From: Paragordius varius
Taxonomy: Eukaryota; Nematomorpha
Direction: 5' to 3'
DNA: 64,000 nucleotides
Assembly: GCA_964247055.1 (NCBI GenBank)
Contig: OZ176051.1
Location: 6,138,001-6,202,000, forward strand
Positions within the stretch are counted from its first letter, which is position 1. Each line of letters begins with the position of its first letter. Shown one piece after another: positions 25,528 to 38,225 of this stretch. The position numbers were made by a program, and so were the translations under genes. The notes under the pieces were generated by a model that worked only from the letters and a program-made list of their open reading frames with translations, was not told the origin of the DNA and made no database searches.

Positions 25528-26609
25528 CTTAAAATTGTAATATATTCTAAATTTATTTTGGGTATTTTAATCATTAAATTTTTATTATGTATTTACACAA
25601 AATATTTTTGGCAATTTATATGGTTTAAATATTATTAACATTTCGATTTGGGGTAATAATACCCTAAAATCGTTATAAAATTTGAAAACTTTAGTCTCAA
25701 TTTAATTTATCCTTTAATCTTAAGAATAATTTCACATTTCGATACAGGGGCATTGGATAGGCGAGCTCTTTAAACTGATGATTCAATAATTCCAAAGCGA
25801 GCGATCCACATTTAAATTTAAGCTTTTATCTTAAAGTAATCTAAAATTATATTATCGAGATAAATTTTAAGAAATATTTTCACATAAATAATTTCGACGC
25901 TATTTCTATCTCAAAACTTACAGTTTTTTGGATTCTGCAGCTTAATTTATGCATTAAACAATATTGAGACAGAATAAAAAAAATTGATTAAATGAACTTT
26001 GAGTCATTTTAAATAAATTTTCTTCATATTCTGATGCATCAATAATGTTAAAATGCAAATGCGTATTTAATAAAATACTAGATTATAACTGACCTATACG
26101 ACGACGTCATTTCGTATCGATTAGATGATACCGTTGATTATAAAAAGGTGAAAATAAATATATACCCGTTAAAAAAAGTGGCGCAGCTGGTCAGGTTTTA
26201 CAAATTTTAAAATAAAACCGAGATGGCTGTTATTACCGGAAGCGAGGTCGTCCTTGATCAAGTGGGGACAGAGCTTCCATAAAATTTAACGATTCCGAAA
26301 CGGGTTGCATTTTGGTTTCTGACTATTCATTTTATGATTTTCCTGCAACATTTTTAGTCTTATATATCAAAACATAATTAATTTATTTTAAAAATCAATA
26401 ACCAAGTGTAGAAGTGCAATGGTAATAAAAAGAGTGTATTTGTATTACAATCGAATCTATAATATGATTGTACCAATCAATCCCGTCGTCAGACTACTTA
26501 TCACATATGAAAATATATTAATTGTAAAAAGTTTCTTTCTATGTTGGCCATAATATGCACCGCAAATGTAACCTTATATGAAAAAATTTAAATATTTTAA
26601 ATCCGTGGC

Positions 26610-26660
26610 CAAATCTTGAAGGCCTAATGAGGCCCGTGGGGCTCAGTTTAAGTACCATTG
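26610..26660. mobile_element. hAT (Charlie-like) terminal fragment
   Basis: Read inversely the end is CAATGGTACTTAAACTGAGC followed by GGCC-rich sequence. The partner position in the other duplicate copy, 35238-35280, reads CAATGGTAATAAAACCGCGG. Such CARTGG-CCGCGGGCC ends are common in hAT elements. No opposite end was found. Confidence 0.4.
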
Positions 26661-27002
26661 ATATATAATGCTGCCTTTTGTTATGGGTAATTGATTGTGT
26701 AAACCGTAGATTATTGTTTTTTACCAGATTCATTGATGAATAAGGTAAATGTTTATAATCTATAGACAAAAAATCTCGTAATTAATTATGTGTCTGGTTC
26801 TAATATAAGGTAAGTTTTTTGAAAAAATTGTCGACATGGTAATTCTATTTCTTAAATGATAGAATAAAATGTTATTTAAAGATCAATTAAAAAACGAGGC
26901 TACTTGTTAATCATTGTAATCGGGGACATTGGAGCCGCTGATATTTGAACAGGGCTAATCACCAGCCTAGGCATTTATTTGAGCCGGATATTTTGCTCTG
27001 AG

Positions 27003-27634
27003 TAGGGTTGTGCTGACCAAGTCATGACATGGTCAATCGACCGGGTTATGACCAGGTCATTTGACCATGGTCATTAAAAAACAGCTGTTTCATGCTGGTA
27101 AATTTTTTTGGAAGAGAAATGGTAAGATTTTATTGTTTCTTAATATATTTTTTAAATATAAATTAAATATTTAAATATGCTTATTTAACAATAAAAATTA
27201 CATCATCCTAACATTAGCATTTTAGCATAATCAAGTACTTTGCAAAATTATGCAATTATATATATGTGATTCAAAAAAATGAAAGAACATTTTGTAATTG
27301 GATATTTCAATGATGAAAGAAAGTGTAAAACAAACTAGATAAAATTATTTGAAATATCAGTATTAAAAGCTATGTATATAAAGATTCAGAAGTCCACAAA
27401 CTGTGGCAAAATTTATTTAAAAACAGAATTTTTGATTAAATTTGATTGAAAATATTTGTAAATAATAATTATAAAAAAATGTATAATAAAAATTTTGAGA
27501 AAAAACATGACAGAACAGTATTTTCACAATCCAATAACTTAAGTAAAAAGTCGTGATGACCGTGGTCATATCATGACCATGGTCTGACTGGGTCTGTTCG
27601 GACTTTTTCGAAAAAGCAGTTAAATGCAACCCTA
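27003..27634. mobile_element. hAT MITE, 632 bp, present only in left duplicate
   Basis: The ends TAGGGTTG and CAACCCTA are inverted. Flanking octamers GCTCTGAG (26995-27002) and GCTTTGAC (27635-27642) are a diverged target duplication. The corresponding place in the right duplicate, near 35610, is uninterrupted (TATTTTGTTCTGACAGATAA), so the insertion came after the duplication. Subterminal palindromes of ATGACC-GGTCAT type surround both ends. Confidence 0.88.
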
Positions 27635-27779
27635 GCTTTGACAGATAAAATGGTATAATTGCAGCCAGGTAGTTTATTTTAATGTTAAACCCCATATCTG
27701 CTGATTAAGTATATGAACTTAATTTTTATATCACTCTTTGGAAATGACTTATGATTAATGTTGTGGATTGATCTCTATG

Positions 27780-28940
27780 TGTATGACACGAGCTTTATTT
27801 ACCGTTGCAAACAGCAAGACCCGACTCCGACGGGATCTCAATCAACTAGGACAATGACGTCGTGGGGAGCAATGTCGGAGCCGCTGATTGAGCAGGGATG
27901 GTTACGAATCTTTGGCATCTCTTTCCGAAGTTTATAGTTGGTTTAAAAGTACAATAATCTTATATTATTTAACGCGGGTTAGAATCCTAGTTGAAGGTAC
28001 AGCTAAAACATGGTCGCACGAAGGGGTAACGTCAACACTAATGTCCATTATCTCCAAAATTGGTCTGACTCAAAGGCCACAACAAAGATAAAATCCTAAA
28101 ATAAAGTCTACATTAGCGACATAGACCTTTGATAGTACTTTGAGGAGTATAGACCTAATTCTGTTTGTACGTTTATTTAATATCAAATTGCTTTTACACA
28201 CCTAACACGGTGAGATTAACATTCAATAAACTGTGTGCAAAAAAGAGGGTTAATTTTTTTAACAAAAAATTTTTTTCATGACAGAGTCCAGCGAATTCAT
28301 TTGCCGCAAAAATTTTATTTTGGTGACGACTTAGTTTTTGAAATATTAAGAGAAAATGGAAATAAGGAAAAAAGTCAAAATTAAGGATAATTTAAAAAAT
28401 AATGATATAATTTGAGTAATTTGGTTTGCTATCATTTTAGGAGATATTTTTAATATATAGATAAGCTAAAATCATATAGTTAGGGTTTCTATAAAATCTC
28501 AGCTCAAAGATGGCAATTTTCTTTTACACACTTAAAAGACAAAAAAAATTTATGTAATTTTTTTAATTATTTACTAGCTTAATTCACTATTAAAATCTTA
28601 ACATTCATATTTTATTCAGTAAAAATACTTATATACCAAATTAAAACTAAAAATAATTGTTTTTATTTTCATATTTTTGGTTCTTAATTTATGAGGGTAT
28701 AAGAATTTACTGTATTATTTTAATTCACATGAGCGGAAATTATAAATTCTATAAATTAGTACAAAATAAAATTTTAATTAGTGGAAAATCAACGAGAATG
28801 TATATCAAATTGGGAAAATAAAAATTACCAAAATTAAATCTAAAGAAAATAAATTAAGATTAAAATAAGCGAAAATTCGTTTATGTGTATTTTAAAAATT
28901 CATCAATAAAAAATAATTTAAGTATCAATATGGTCATAGG
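27780..28940. other. Duplicated non-coding stretch with GC-richer core
   Basis: At 27790-28085, and at 35760-36050 in the other copy, is a GC-richer core containing GACGTC, GGGTTAGAGTTCC and GGGGTAACGT. It may be an old SINE or transposon piece. Open frames over it differ between copies, so I do not call a gene. The rest is AT-rich. Confidence 0.3.
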
Positions 28941-28994
28941 GCAATTTTAAAGCACTCTTAGGGCCGCATGCGGCCCGCGGTATGAGTACCACTG
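28940..28994. mobile_element. hAT (Charlie-like) terminal fragment
   Basis: Read inversely it begins CAGTGGTACTCATACCGCGG and continues GGCCGCATGCGGCCC, a palindrome. The same end is at 36970-37023 in the right duplicate. It predates the duplication. Confidence 0.5.
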
Positions 28995-29369
28995 TCATAA
29001 ACCTTACTAACTTACATTAAAATACCAAACATAAAGGCATTTATTTATGTATGTAGATACGAACATAAACCCAAACCCCGATGTTTCCCGCTGTGAAACT
29101 CCATGCGTTACGGGTGGGTAGGGACCTTGCCGGCAGGCGGACGACGATCTTCCGGCGCTACCTTTACTTATATTTGTAAAAAATTCATCGAAGACCTTTT
29201 CACCACATTTTTTCTATTTTTTACAAACGCTATTACTACCAGATAATCAATGAATAATGTGGATAGAAAAATTATATAACATGGAGCTTTTTGATATATT
29301 GGCCTAAAAATGGTCTGTTTGCAGCGCGTACAAAATTGGGGCGGGGGTATAATATCCTGATAAAATGTG

Positions 29370-29900
29370 AATATCGTCTCCACAAAAACTAACCAGATAA
29401 AATATATATTTGATAGGGAAATGTATCATGATTATCATGGTGTTTTTGGTTTTCGCCCTTAAATGATTTCATATTTACAGGTTTGATGTAAGTGCTTCCT
29501 ATGAGAAAATGGAAAATTTTGGGCATATAATTTTAAAAAATTTTCTGAAAGCGAAATGATTCATTCCAAAAAATATCACAAAAATATATAAATGTATATT
29601 AACTACATGTAATAAGCAAAACAATATATTTTGGTTTTAAGATATGGGTTCCAAAAGTCACAATTTTTTTCCCTCTTATATATAGGCGAGTTTTTTTTAC
29701 AAAAAAGGCAGATATTGCCCTATAATAAGGTTAAATTGCTAATTTTTGATATCAATCAAAAATATTTTCACATAGGCATTTTTTAAATCTTGTTGAAACG
29801 AACTTCATACTATTTTAAAGGATGATGCAAACGGTATAAAACCGCTTAAAGACATTATAAAAACAGTTTTGCCTTCAAAATTATATTAAATGTAAATTGC
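29370..29900 (+). repeat. Dispersed repeat family X, copy in left duplicate
   Basis: Diagnostic blocks are ACCAGATAAAATATATAT, GATTATCATGGTG, GCTTCCTATGAGAAAATGG, TGGGTTCCAAAAGTCACAAT and AACGGTATAAAACCGCTT. The same order occurs at 37430-37930, 53095-53830 and 55520-56380, and inverted at 11560-12250 and 57740-58860. The family is unrecognised and has no coding sequence. Confidence 0.6.
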
Positions 29901-30139
29901 CTTTTTACGAATATTATGAGCAAACTAACCTTTATAATTTAAATTCTGAAATAGAATTAGCATTATCGAGTAATTTAATTTTGACATCAAGAAAAATGGA
30001 AATTTTGCTAAAAGTTAAATTTATAGCAAACTCTTTAAATTTATTGAAAATTAAAGTTAATTAATTAAATTTAGTTTAATGTTCTTTTAACTAAGTTTGA
30101 TTTTGATTAATGTTCTTTTAACTAAGTTTGATTTTGATT

Positions 30140-31252
30140 GTTGACATCGGTAAAACACTAAGGCTGAGGGAATTCGCAAATCTCATTATAAATCATATTA
30201 TTAAAGATGTCAACAAGGCTGAAAGTCATTTGCACCCATCGCAGATAAACCCAGTGATCGCTAAAACATCAAGGCTGAGTGATTATACAAATATCATTAC
30301 AAATCAAATAATAAAAGAGGTATACAAGGCTGATAGCTATTCGCCATCGGAGATCAACCCGGTGATTGCGAAAATATTAAGGCTGAGAGATTTTACAAAC
30401 ATCATTGCAAATCAAATAATAAAAGAGGTCAACAAGGCTGATAGTCATTGGCATCCATCGGACATAAACCCAGTGATCGCTAAAACATTAAGACTGAGGG
30501 ATTTTACAAACATCATCAGTGATTGCTAAAACTTTAAGGCTGAGTGATCTTACAAATGTGATTGCAGGTCAAATCATAAAAGTGGTCAATAAGGGAGATG
30601 GTAGTCGCCCATCGAATCTAAACCTAGTGATTGCTCAAACATTAAGGCTGAGGGATTTTACAAAAAACATTCAAATGAAATAATAAAAGAGGTCAACAAG
30701 GCTGATAGTCAATTACATCCTACGGAGAAAAACCCAGTGATTGTTAAAATATTAAGGCTGATGAAATATACAAATACCATTGCAAAACAAATAATAAAAG
30801 ATGTCAACAAGGCTGAAAGCCATTTGCATCCATCGAACATAAACCCAGTGATTGCCAAACCATTGAAATCAAACGTTTATACAAATACTAAAGCAAACCA
30901 TATGTTAAAAGACGCTATAATTAAGGATCATCTCCATAATGAAACACAAAAAAATTTGATAAAAGTTCGAATATTTCTAAACCAAAGAATACTTCCGATT
31001 ATAATTGTAATGAAAGCCTGATTCTCTCCAATACTGCATCAAAATCTAGAAAGAAAGTAAGATGGATAGATGAAATTAAACCAGATGAAAGTGAAATGGA
31101 TAATACTAATCCATCACAACTTTACAATTCTTTCCAAGCGAAAGTCTTTCCGAATTGCGAAAGCCAATATAAGACTGTAGAGGGATGTACGTTGAGACAT
31201 AATTATGAGTTAAAGGCGGAATTACGGAAAATGCGGACATCTGGTAATATAT
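30140..31252 (+). pseudogene. Broken copy of tandem-repeat protein gene
   Basis: This is the left-duplicate counterpart of the open frame at 38226-39692. About 395 bases, including the start codon and the first 100 or so codons, are missing: the sequence jumps from TTGTTGACAT to CGGTAAAACACTAAGG. Frame changes near 30515, 30670 and 30985 split the rest into pieces (30128-30529, 30737-31021). Repeat units such as INPVIAKTLRL are still clear, and the tail has KKVRWIDEIKPDES. At its end the frame CGG-ACA-TCT-G runs into GTAATATA, a plausible donor in phase 1. The right copy has lost that phase. Confidence 0.85.
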
Positions 31253-31384
31253 AATATTTCGATTGTATCATGCTTTAATCAAATTTATCATTAGCATACA
31301 TTTTATTAATGCTCAATGACATTTTTCAGGTTTAATCATATTAATTATAAGTTGGTTAATATTTAGGGGAAATAATTCATTAAA

Positions 31385-31698
31385 CATCAGCTAGAGAAAA
31401 CAGACTGATCAAACAACTTGTCGAAATAGCAGATATAACAGATGAATCGGTGCAATTGTTTGATTCCAGACAAACCAACAATATTTTAATTTATTTTGTA
31501 GGAAAATTCTCTTTTTACAAAATTTTAAACTGTTTTTTTGGTACTTATTTTGGAAAGCGGTCAGCTTTAATTATTTCCTCCATTCATGGCAAGAGTAATA
31601 GCGTAAACAATGCAACATCACAGGCACCGCTTAAAAGCATTTTGCGTAACAATCAAGGTTCATTAAACAAGCGCAATTTTTCGAATGAAAAAATATAG
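31385..31698 (+). pseudogene. Putative downstream exons of the broken repeat-protein copy
   Basis: The sequence reads LVEIADITDESVQLFDSRQT, then an AT-rich stretch of about 95 bases with a degraded GT start and a TTTTGGA end, then HGKSNSVNN and APLKSILRNNQGS before a stop. The right copy (39808-40106) shows a clean GTATAT...TTTTAG intron at the same place. I infer one small intron. KSILRN resembles the SILK-type motif of protein phosphatase 1 regulators, but the match is short. Confidence 0.4.
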
Positions 31699-31699
31699 A

Positions 31700-32560
31700 T
31701 ATGAATCAAAAGCATCAATTGAAAATGAGAGTTTAAGTCATAATATCTCCAATTACAGAAATCAAAGAAGAAAACAAAAAATAATCCATGGTATTGAAGC
31801 AAACTTTTAATCAGATTGAGGAAAGATATTAATGAATATTCCAATCAATAATGGATCCAACAATTATATAAATTAATAACTTACTTATTAATCCGATTAT
31901 CCCACTATAAAGAACCTTAAAGACGTGAACAATAAATGATAATCGATTAAGTTTTGGTAGTCACGGTGTGACTTTACCAATTAATTTGTCGGGCTTTCTC
32001 GATGCGATAAAGGAATGGGGATTGAAAGTGTATTAGATATTGAAAAAAATAATAAAATATATTTTATTTTTGAAGCTCTGTTTAAAGGTAATTATTCAAA
32101 TATAGATTGAGTTTTGTGCTTGTCTGTTTATATACGGTTGACCCGTTGATTCCATCCCCCAGTAAATAATGTTGTTTAAATTAGTTGTGAATAAGGTATA
32201 TGGCATTTGTCGTATTTAAATTATTGTAATTAGCCTTACGATTCCATACGATACTTTTTGTTCATTTTTTCATGGCGGATAGATTATGTTCTAGAATTTT
32301 GCTGTAAATGTTATATCAACGGCAAAACTTGACTTATCGATATTAATGTTTGTTACCCGCAAAATAAAAAAATTCTTTTTATTTGGATACAGTTTCATTT
32401 GGTCTTTCTAGTAAAGTTTTTATCTAACAATTTTATTATAATAATATTACCAAAATATCAACAATCGTAAATTTAAATTAGTTAAAATAAATACTATAAC
32501 ATTTTTACCATAAATATAAAAATGGCATAAACCTGTGTAAGTTATCCTTTTTTTCCTTTC
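31700..32560. other. Duplicated AT-rich sequence, no gene seen
   Basis: It corresponds to 40110-40985 of the right duplicate. No open frame is conserved between the two copies. Confidence 0.4.
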
Positions 32561-32566
32561 TAGGCC

Positions 32567-32930
32567 ATGAATGAATGAATGTCAGAGTGGTTAAATAATA
32601 AACCGTTTCTGGACTTCATGGACAAATTTTCTGCTGGCTGATCTGTCTATATTGATCAAGATTGGATTGTTAGGTGGGCGTTGTCTGTTGATTTTTGACC
32701 ATCTTTTTCTGGGTGTGCATCGTTTTGGCTTACCCTCTACAAGGCCCAGCATGATTGTTCTCTCCAATTTGTTGCGGACTGAGAAGTAGCTTAATCGCCG
32801 TTTAGTTATCAATGGAAGTAATTTAGTCTTAGAGGCGATTGTATTGCGGATTAATTCATCAGTGAGTTTGTCCGTCCATTTTTTACCAAGTAGCATTCTC
32901 CTGCTTCAAAAGCTTAAAGACTTCAACATA
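32567..32930 (-). mobile_element. 5'-truncated LINE, 3' end only
   Basis: The minus strand carries 101 open codons with KRRLSYFSVRNKLERTIMLG and LVEGKPKRCTPRKRW, the C-terminal block of RTE-like LINEs (usual form TIMLG-VEGKRRRGRP). It ends in a (CATT)n tail at 32567-32580. The right duplicate near 40985 lacks it, so it inserted after the duplication. It differs in sequence from the two longer LINEs here. Confidence 0.82.
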
Positions 32931-33268
32931 TAGTTACTTTTTTCCCAGAAACTTACTTATAAATAGCATAAAAAATATGTAAATAGTTAATGTATGTTGT
33001 TCTCTTCAAGTGTTTAACGAAGATATTCTGAAAAAGATTGATGAGCGAGTAAATAATGTTATCATTTTAGTCATTATTAAACGACAAATTTTAAAAATAT
33101 ATTGTTTATTCGATTTTGATGGTACATTAGAAAAATTTCTATCATATAATCAACAATAATGTTTTAAACAATAATTTTATTAAAAAAATAAAAATAATGT
33201 GAGTCACTATTTTAGAGGCAGTAAATTAACAATTTATTTTTTTAACTTAATGAATATTATCATATATA

Positions 33269-33357
33269 ACAGTTGTTAAAATATATAACAGTTGTTAAAA
33301 TCCGGGATTTTAACAACTGTTATAACAAAATATAACCAATCCGTTATTTACCATTAC
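33269..33357. repeat. 89-bp foldback insertion with 13-bp direct flanks
   Basis: A perfect inverted repeat of 20 bp (TATAACAGTTGTTAAAATCC) sits at 33284-33303 and 33305-33324 with a one-base centre. A partial direct copy of the arm precedes it. ATTATCATATATA flanks both sides (33256-33268 and 33358-33370). The right duplicate near 41370 has a single AT-rich site and no hairpin. Confidence 0.75.
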
Positions 33358-33370
33358 ATTATCATATATA

Positions 33371-34270
33371 ATTTCTTCCTATCTTTGCTATGCTTATTTT
33401 TGCCCAGTGTTAAAAATGTAAAGTAGTAAATTTTCCCTAGAACTACTAAAAAAGCATGAGGGCCGTCCTGTTCTGAATGTAAAAGCGTAATAGAACAAGG
33501 TCGTTCTTTATGGACAGCGTGGAACACAGATGTCACGTTTTTTCAGGACACTTAGATTCGATGCTCGTTCCGAACAACAGGGACAATATAAATAATTTAA
33601 ATATTTTTGCTGCAACTACCATTTTTGATCATCATTAAATGTGTAAAGTAACAATCCTCACCTTTTTTGTCGATTATATGTCCAGTATAGGCAATATAAA
33701 TTGCTAGTTTATTTATTAATTATTACCAGATAGTAAAATAGCATCAATATTGATTCACTAAAAGCAGTAAAAGGCAAAAAATAAGTATATGCCAAAATGT
33801 GTCCCTTTGTATGATCAGTATGGAAATATATTAATGAAAATTAGCAATGTATATCTCATAGTGTATTCTATTCGCTAAGCAACTCATATAGTTACACAGT
33901 GTGTATAAAAATATTTGGACGAAAAATGTATATTATATTACATTATAAAAATGTATCAAATTCACATGATACTTTTGTTGAGGTTTTCATTTATAACTAG
34001 AACAATATCAATTTAGATCTTAGTTAAAATTTTAAGCGGTTATTGGAATATGAAATCTTCTTTACATAGGAAATATATGTAGAAATATATGCAGTTCCAT
34101 TAGTTTTAACTTGTATAAAAATTATTATCCCTAAAATATAATTTTGAAAATTATTTTTAGAGATGTAAAAAACTTTTTTTCCAAGTTTTTACTTTGTGGC
34201 GTTAAAAATGTTATAATATTACATTGCTATATTTAGCCCGAGATTTGTCCATTCAAATTAGGCTTTTATT
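33371..34270. other. Duplicated sequence, no assured gene
   Basis: It matches 41395-42035 and 44065-44270. A patch at 33440-33600 is somewhat richer in G and C and open on the minus strand for about 60 codons. The right copy has frame-disrupting indels there, so I do not call a gene. Confidence 0.4.
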
Positions 34271-37200
34271 ATAATAAAAAATACAAAACTTTATTATTGA
34301 GGTAAATTTTAAGAAATATTTTCACATAAATTCGACGCCATTTTTATAACTTATGATTTTTTGGATTCTACAGCTTAATTAATGCATTAAACAATATTAA
34401 GACAGAAAAATAAAAAAATAAATTGGTAATATATTCATGCTGTCTAAATTTTTGCCTAAGGTTAGTATATAAATTTTGAGTCATTTTGAATAAATTTTCT
34501 TCATATTTTAATGCATCAATAATGTTAAAATTCAAATCCATATTTAATAAAATACTTAATTAGAACTGATCTATGGGACGCCAATTCGTATCGAATGACA
34601 TAAAAACAGAATTTGCAAAGAGTAGGGGTGATAAAAGATGCACACTTGACTCTTAAGTTAAATAGAACAAGTGTTTTTAGGCAGCAGGTCTGCACTCTAC
34701 GAAGATATAAAACTTATGTCAAGGCTTTTACTTATTAGTTAAAACAATTTTTTTCACACCCAATTATATTATACCGTTAATTATAAAAAGGTGGAAAGAA
34801 ATATATACCCGTTCTAAAAAAGTGGCGTAACCAGTCTGATTTTACGATTTTCAAAATGGAACCTAGGTGGGTGTTACAATTACCGGAACCGGGGTCGTCC
34901 TTGATCAAGTGGGGACAGGGGTTCGATAGCAATTCAACGGTTTCGGAACCGGTTTCATTTTGGTTCCTGACTATTCATTATATGATTTTCATACCAAATT
35001 TTTATTAGTATATAAATTAAAACATACTTAATTAATTAAAAAAATAGCCAAATGTATAAGTGCAAAGGTAGGTAACAAGTGTATTGTATTAACTAATCTC
35101 CATAGGAATCTTTTATCTAACTAATATAATTGACCAACCAAATCGGTCGTCAGACTACTTCTCAGATCTGAAAATATAAAATTTAGTGTGAAAAGTTTCT
35201 TCTATGTTGAGAGCCGTAATATGCACCCCAAATCTTAAGGGCCTCATGAGGCCTCGTGGGCCGCGGTTTTATTACCATTGATATATAGTGCTGCTCTTTT
35301 TGTTAGGGGTAATTTATTGTGGAAACCCTAGATTATTGTTTTTTCCATATTCATTAATGAAGGTAAATGTTTATAATCTATAGGTTATAAAAATCTCGTA
35401 TATTATGTGTGTGGTTCTCTTCAAGTGTTTAAAGGTAGGATATTTAAAAAAATGTCGACATATTCCATTTCTTAAAGAATAGAAATAAATCTTATCTAAT
35501 AATCAATTAAAAAACGAGGCTACTTTCTAATCATTATAAGACGGGAACATTGGAGCGCTGATATTTGAACAGGGCTAATACCAACCTTAGGCATTTTATT
35601 TGAGTCGGATATTTTGTTCTGACAGATAAAATGGTTTAATTGCAGGTAGGTAGTTTAATTGAATAAACCTCATATCTGCTGGATTAAGATATATAAACTT
35701 TTTTTATCACTCTTTAGAAATGACTTATGATTAATGTTGTGGATTGATCTCTATGTAAATGACACGAGCTTTACTTACCGTTGCAAACAGCAACACCCGA
35801 CTCAGACGGGATTATCTGCCAATCATGTAGGACAAAGACGTCCAGGGAAGCAATGTCGGAACCGCTGGAGCAGGGCTGGTTAATAATCTTTGGCATCTCT
35901 TTTTACCGAAGTTGGTTCAAAGGAAGCATCGCCGGTTATTTATCCAGGGTTAGAGTTCCAGCTGGAGGCACAGCTGAAACATGGTCGAACGAAGGGGTAA
36001 CGTTGACGCTTGCAATGTCTAATATCTCCAAAATTGGTCTACCTTAAAGGCCACACTCATTTAGAAGCAAATGATGTCCCCTTTTGCACCAAAGATAAAA
36101 TCTTAAAATAAAGTCTACATTTGACTCGACATAGACCTTGGACATTATTTTCAGGAGTATGGACCTAATTCTGTTTGTACGGTAATTTAATATCAAATAT
36201 TGCTTTTAAACACCCGGTGAGATTAACATTTAATATTTAAACTGTGTGCAAAAAAGAGGGTTTTTTAACAAAAAATTTTTTTCATGACAGAGCTTATGTC
36301 CAGCGAATTCATTTGCAGCAAAAACTTTAATTTGGTGACGACTTATTTTTTGAAATATTAAGAGAAAATGGAAATCAGGAAAAAATTCAAAATTAAGGAT
36401 AATTTAAAAAATAATGATATAATTTTAGTACTTTGGTTTGTTATCAATTTAGGAGATATTTTTAATATATAGATAAGCTAAAATCATATAGTTAGGGTTT
36501 CTAAATCTCAGTTCAAAGATGGCAATTTTCTTTTACACATTTAAAAGACAAAAATTTTTATAAAACTATATTAAAATAATTTTTTTAATTATTTACTGGC
36601 TTAACTCACTATTCAAATCTTAACATTCATATTTTATTCAGTAAAAATACTTATATACCAAAATAAAACTAAAAATAATTGTTTTTTATTTTTTCATATT
36701 TTTCGTTCTCGGTTTATGAGGGTATAAGAATTTACTGTATTATTTTATTTCACATGAGCAGAAACTATAAAGTATATAAATTAGTACAAAATAAAATTTT
36801 AAATTAGTGGAAAATCAACGCGTAGAATGTATATCAAATTGGGAAAATAAAAATTACCAAAATTAAATCTAAAGAAAATAAATTAAGATTAAAATAAGCG
36901 AAAATTCGTTTATGTGTATTTTAAAAATTCATCAATAAAAAATAATTTAAGTATCAATATGGTCATAGGGCAATTTTAAAGCACTCTTAGGGCCGCATGC
37001 GGCCCGCGGTATGAGTACCACTGTCATAAACCATACTAACTTACATTAAAATACCAAACACAAAGGCATTTATTTATGTATGTAGATACGAACAATAAAC
37101 GCAAACTCCGATGTTTCCCGCTGTGAAGCTCCATCCGTTACGGGTGGGTAGGGACCTTGACTAGGTGGACGACAATCTTTCGACGCTACTTTACTTGTTT

Positions 37201-37429
37201 TTGTAAAAAATTCATCGGGAACCTTTTCACCGGATTTTTTTTCTATGAATTTTTAACAAACGCTAATACTACAAGGTAATCAAGGAATAATGTGGTTTGA
37301 AAAATTATATAACATGGAGCTTTTTGATAATTATGGATATAAAAATGATCTGTTTGTAGTTTTATGATGTTTTGGAGTCCTATTACACTGCCTACGAAAT
37401 CGGGGCGGGGGTTATAATATCTTGATAAA

Positions 37430-37930
37430 ATATGAATATCGTCTCCACAAAAAATAACCAGATAAAATATATATTGGATAGGGAAATGTATTATGATTAT
37501 CATAGTGCTTTAGGTTTTCGCCCTTACATGATTTAATATCTACAGGTTTGATGTAAATGCTTCCTATGAAAAAATGGAAAATTTTGCGCCTAATTTTTTT
37601 AATATATTTTTTGAATGCGAAATGCTTCATTCCAAAAAATATCATTAAAATAAACAATATATTTTGGTTTTAAGATCTGGGTTCCATTAGTCACAATTTT
37701 TCTTCGCTCCTATAAAATAGGCCAGTTTTCTTAAAATAAAAAATTGCCGATATTGCCCAATAATAAGATTAAAAATATTTGTCAATCAGAAATATTTTCA
37801 AGCCATATTTTTTCTATAATATATTCTTGAATAAATTTTGTTAAAACCTACTTTATACTATTTTGAAGGATATTGCAAACGGTATAAAACCGCTTAAAGA
37901 CATTATAAAAACATGTCTTTAAACTTATAT
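37430..37930 (+). repeat. Dispersed repeat family X, copy in right duplicate
   Basis: It is the duplicate partner of 29370-29900, with the same diagnostic blocks. It gives no independent evidence of transposition. Confidence 0.6.
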
Positions 37931-38225
37931 TAAATACAAATTTTTATATAAGCTAACTAACTTTTAAAATTAAATTCCGAAGCGATATAATTAGTATTAT
38001 CGAGTAATATAATTTTGACATCAACGAAAAAATGCAAATTGCTTAAAAGTTAAATTTATAGAAAACTATTTAAATTTATTGAACATTAAGTTAATTATTT
38101 AAATATAGTTTAATGTTCTTTTTAAGTTTGATTTTGATTGTTGACATATTGTTAAGCATTATTATAATATACAACAATCGCAAATTTATAAACGATATTC
38201 TAAAAATTTACAAATTATTATAACG

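Larger units (their letters stand above)
25840..34270. repeat. Tandem segmental duplication, left copy
   Basis: This block is repeated, in the same order and orientation, from about 34290 to 44280. Matching stretches include 25845-26100 with 34290-34600, 28860-29030 with 36880-37050, 30110-31250 with 38110-39690, and 33960-34250 with 41970-42035 plus 44065-44270. Differences are many substitutions and indels, so the event is not recent. Copy-specific insertions here are a hAT MITE (27003), a LINE 3' end (32567) and an 89-bp foldback (33269). The block carries a broken copy of the tandem-repeat protein gene. Confidence 0.9.

Noticed and set aside
35781-36047. 88-codon frame with VRVPAGGTAETWSNEG
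   Set aside because: The duplicate at 27780-28090 has a different frame structure and no conserved reading. It looks like old repeat sequence rather than a gene.
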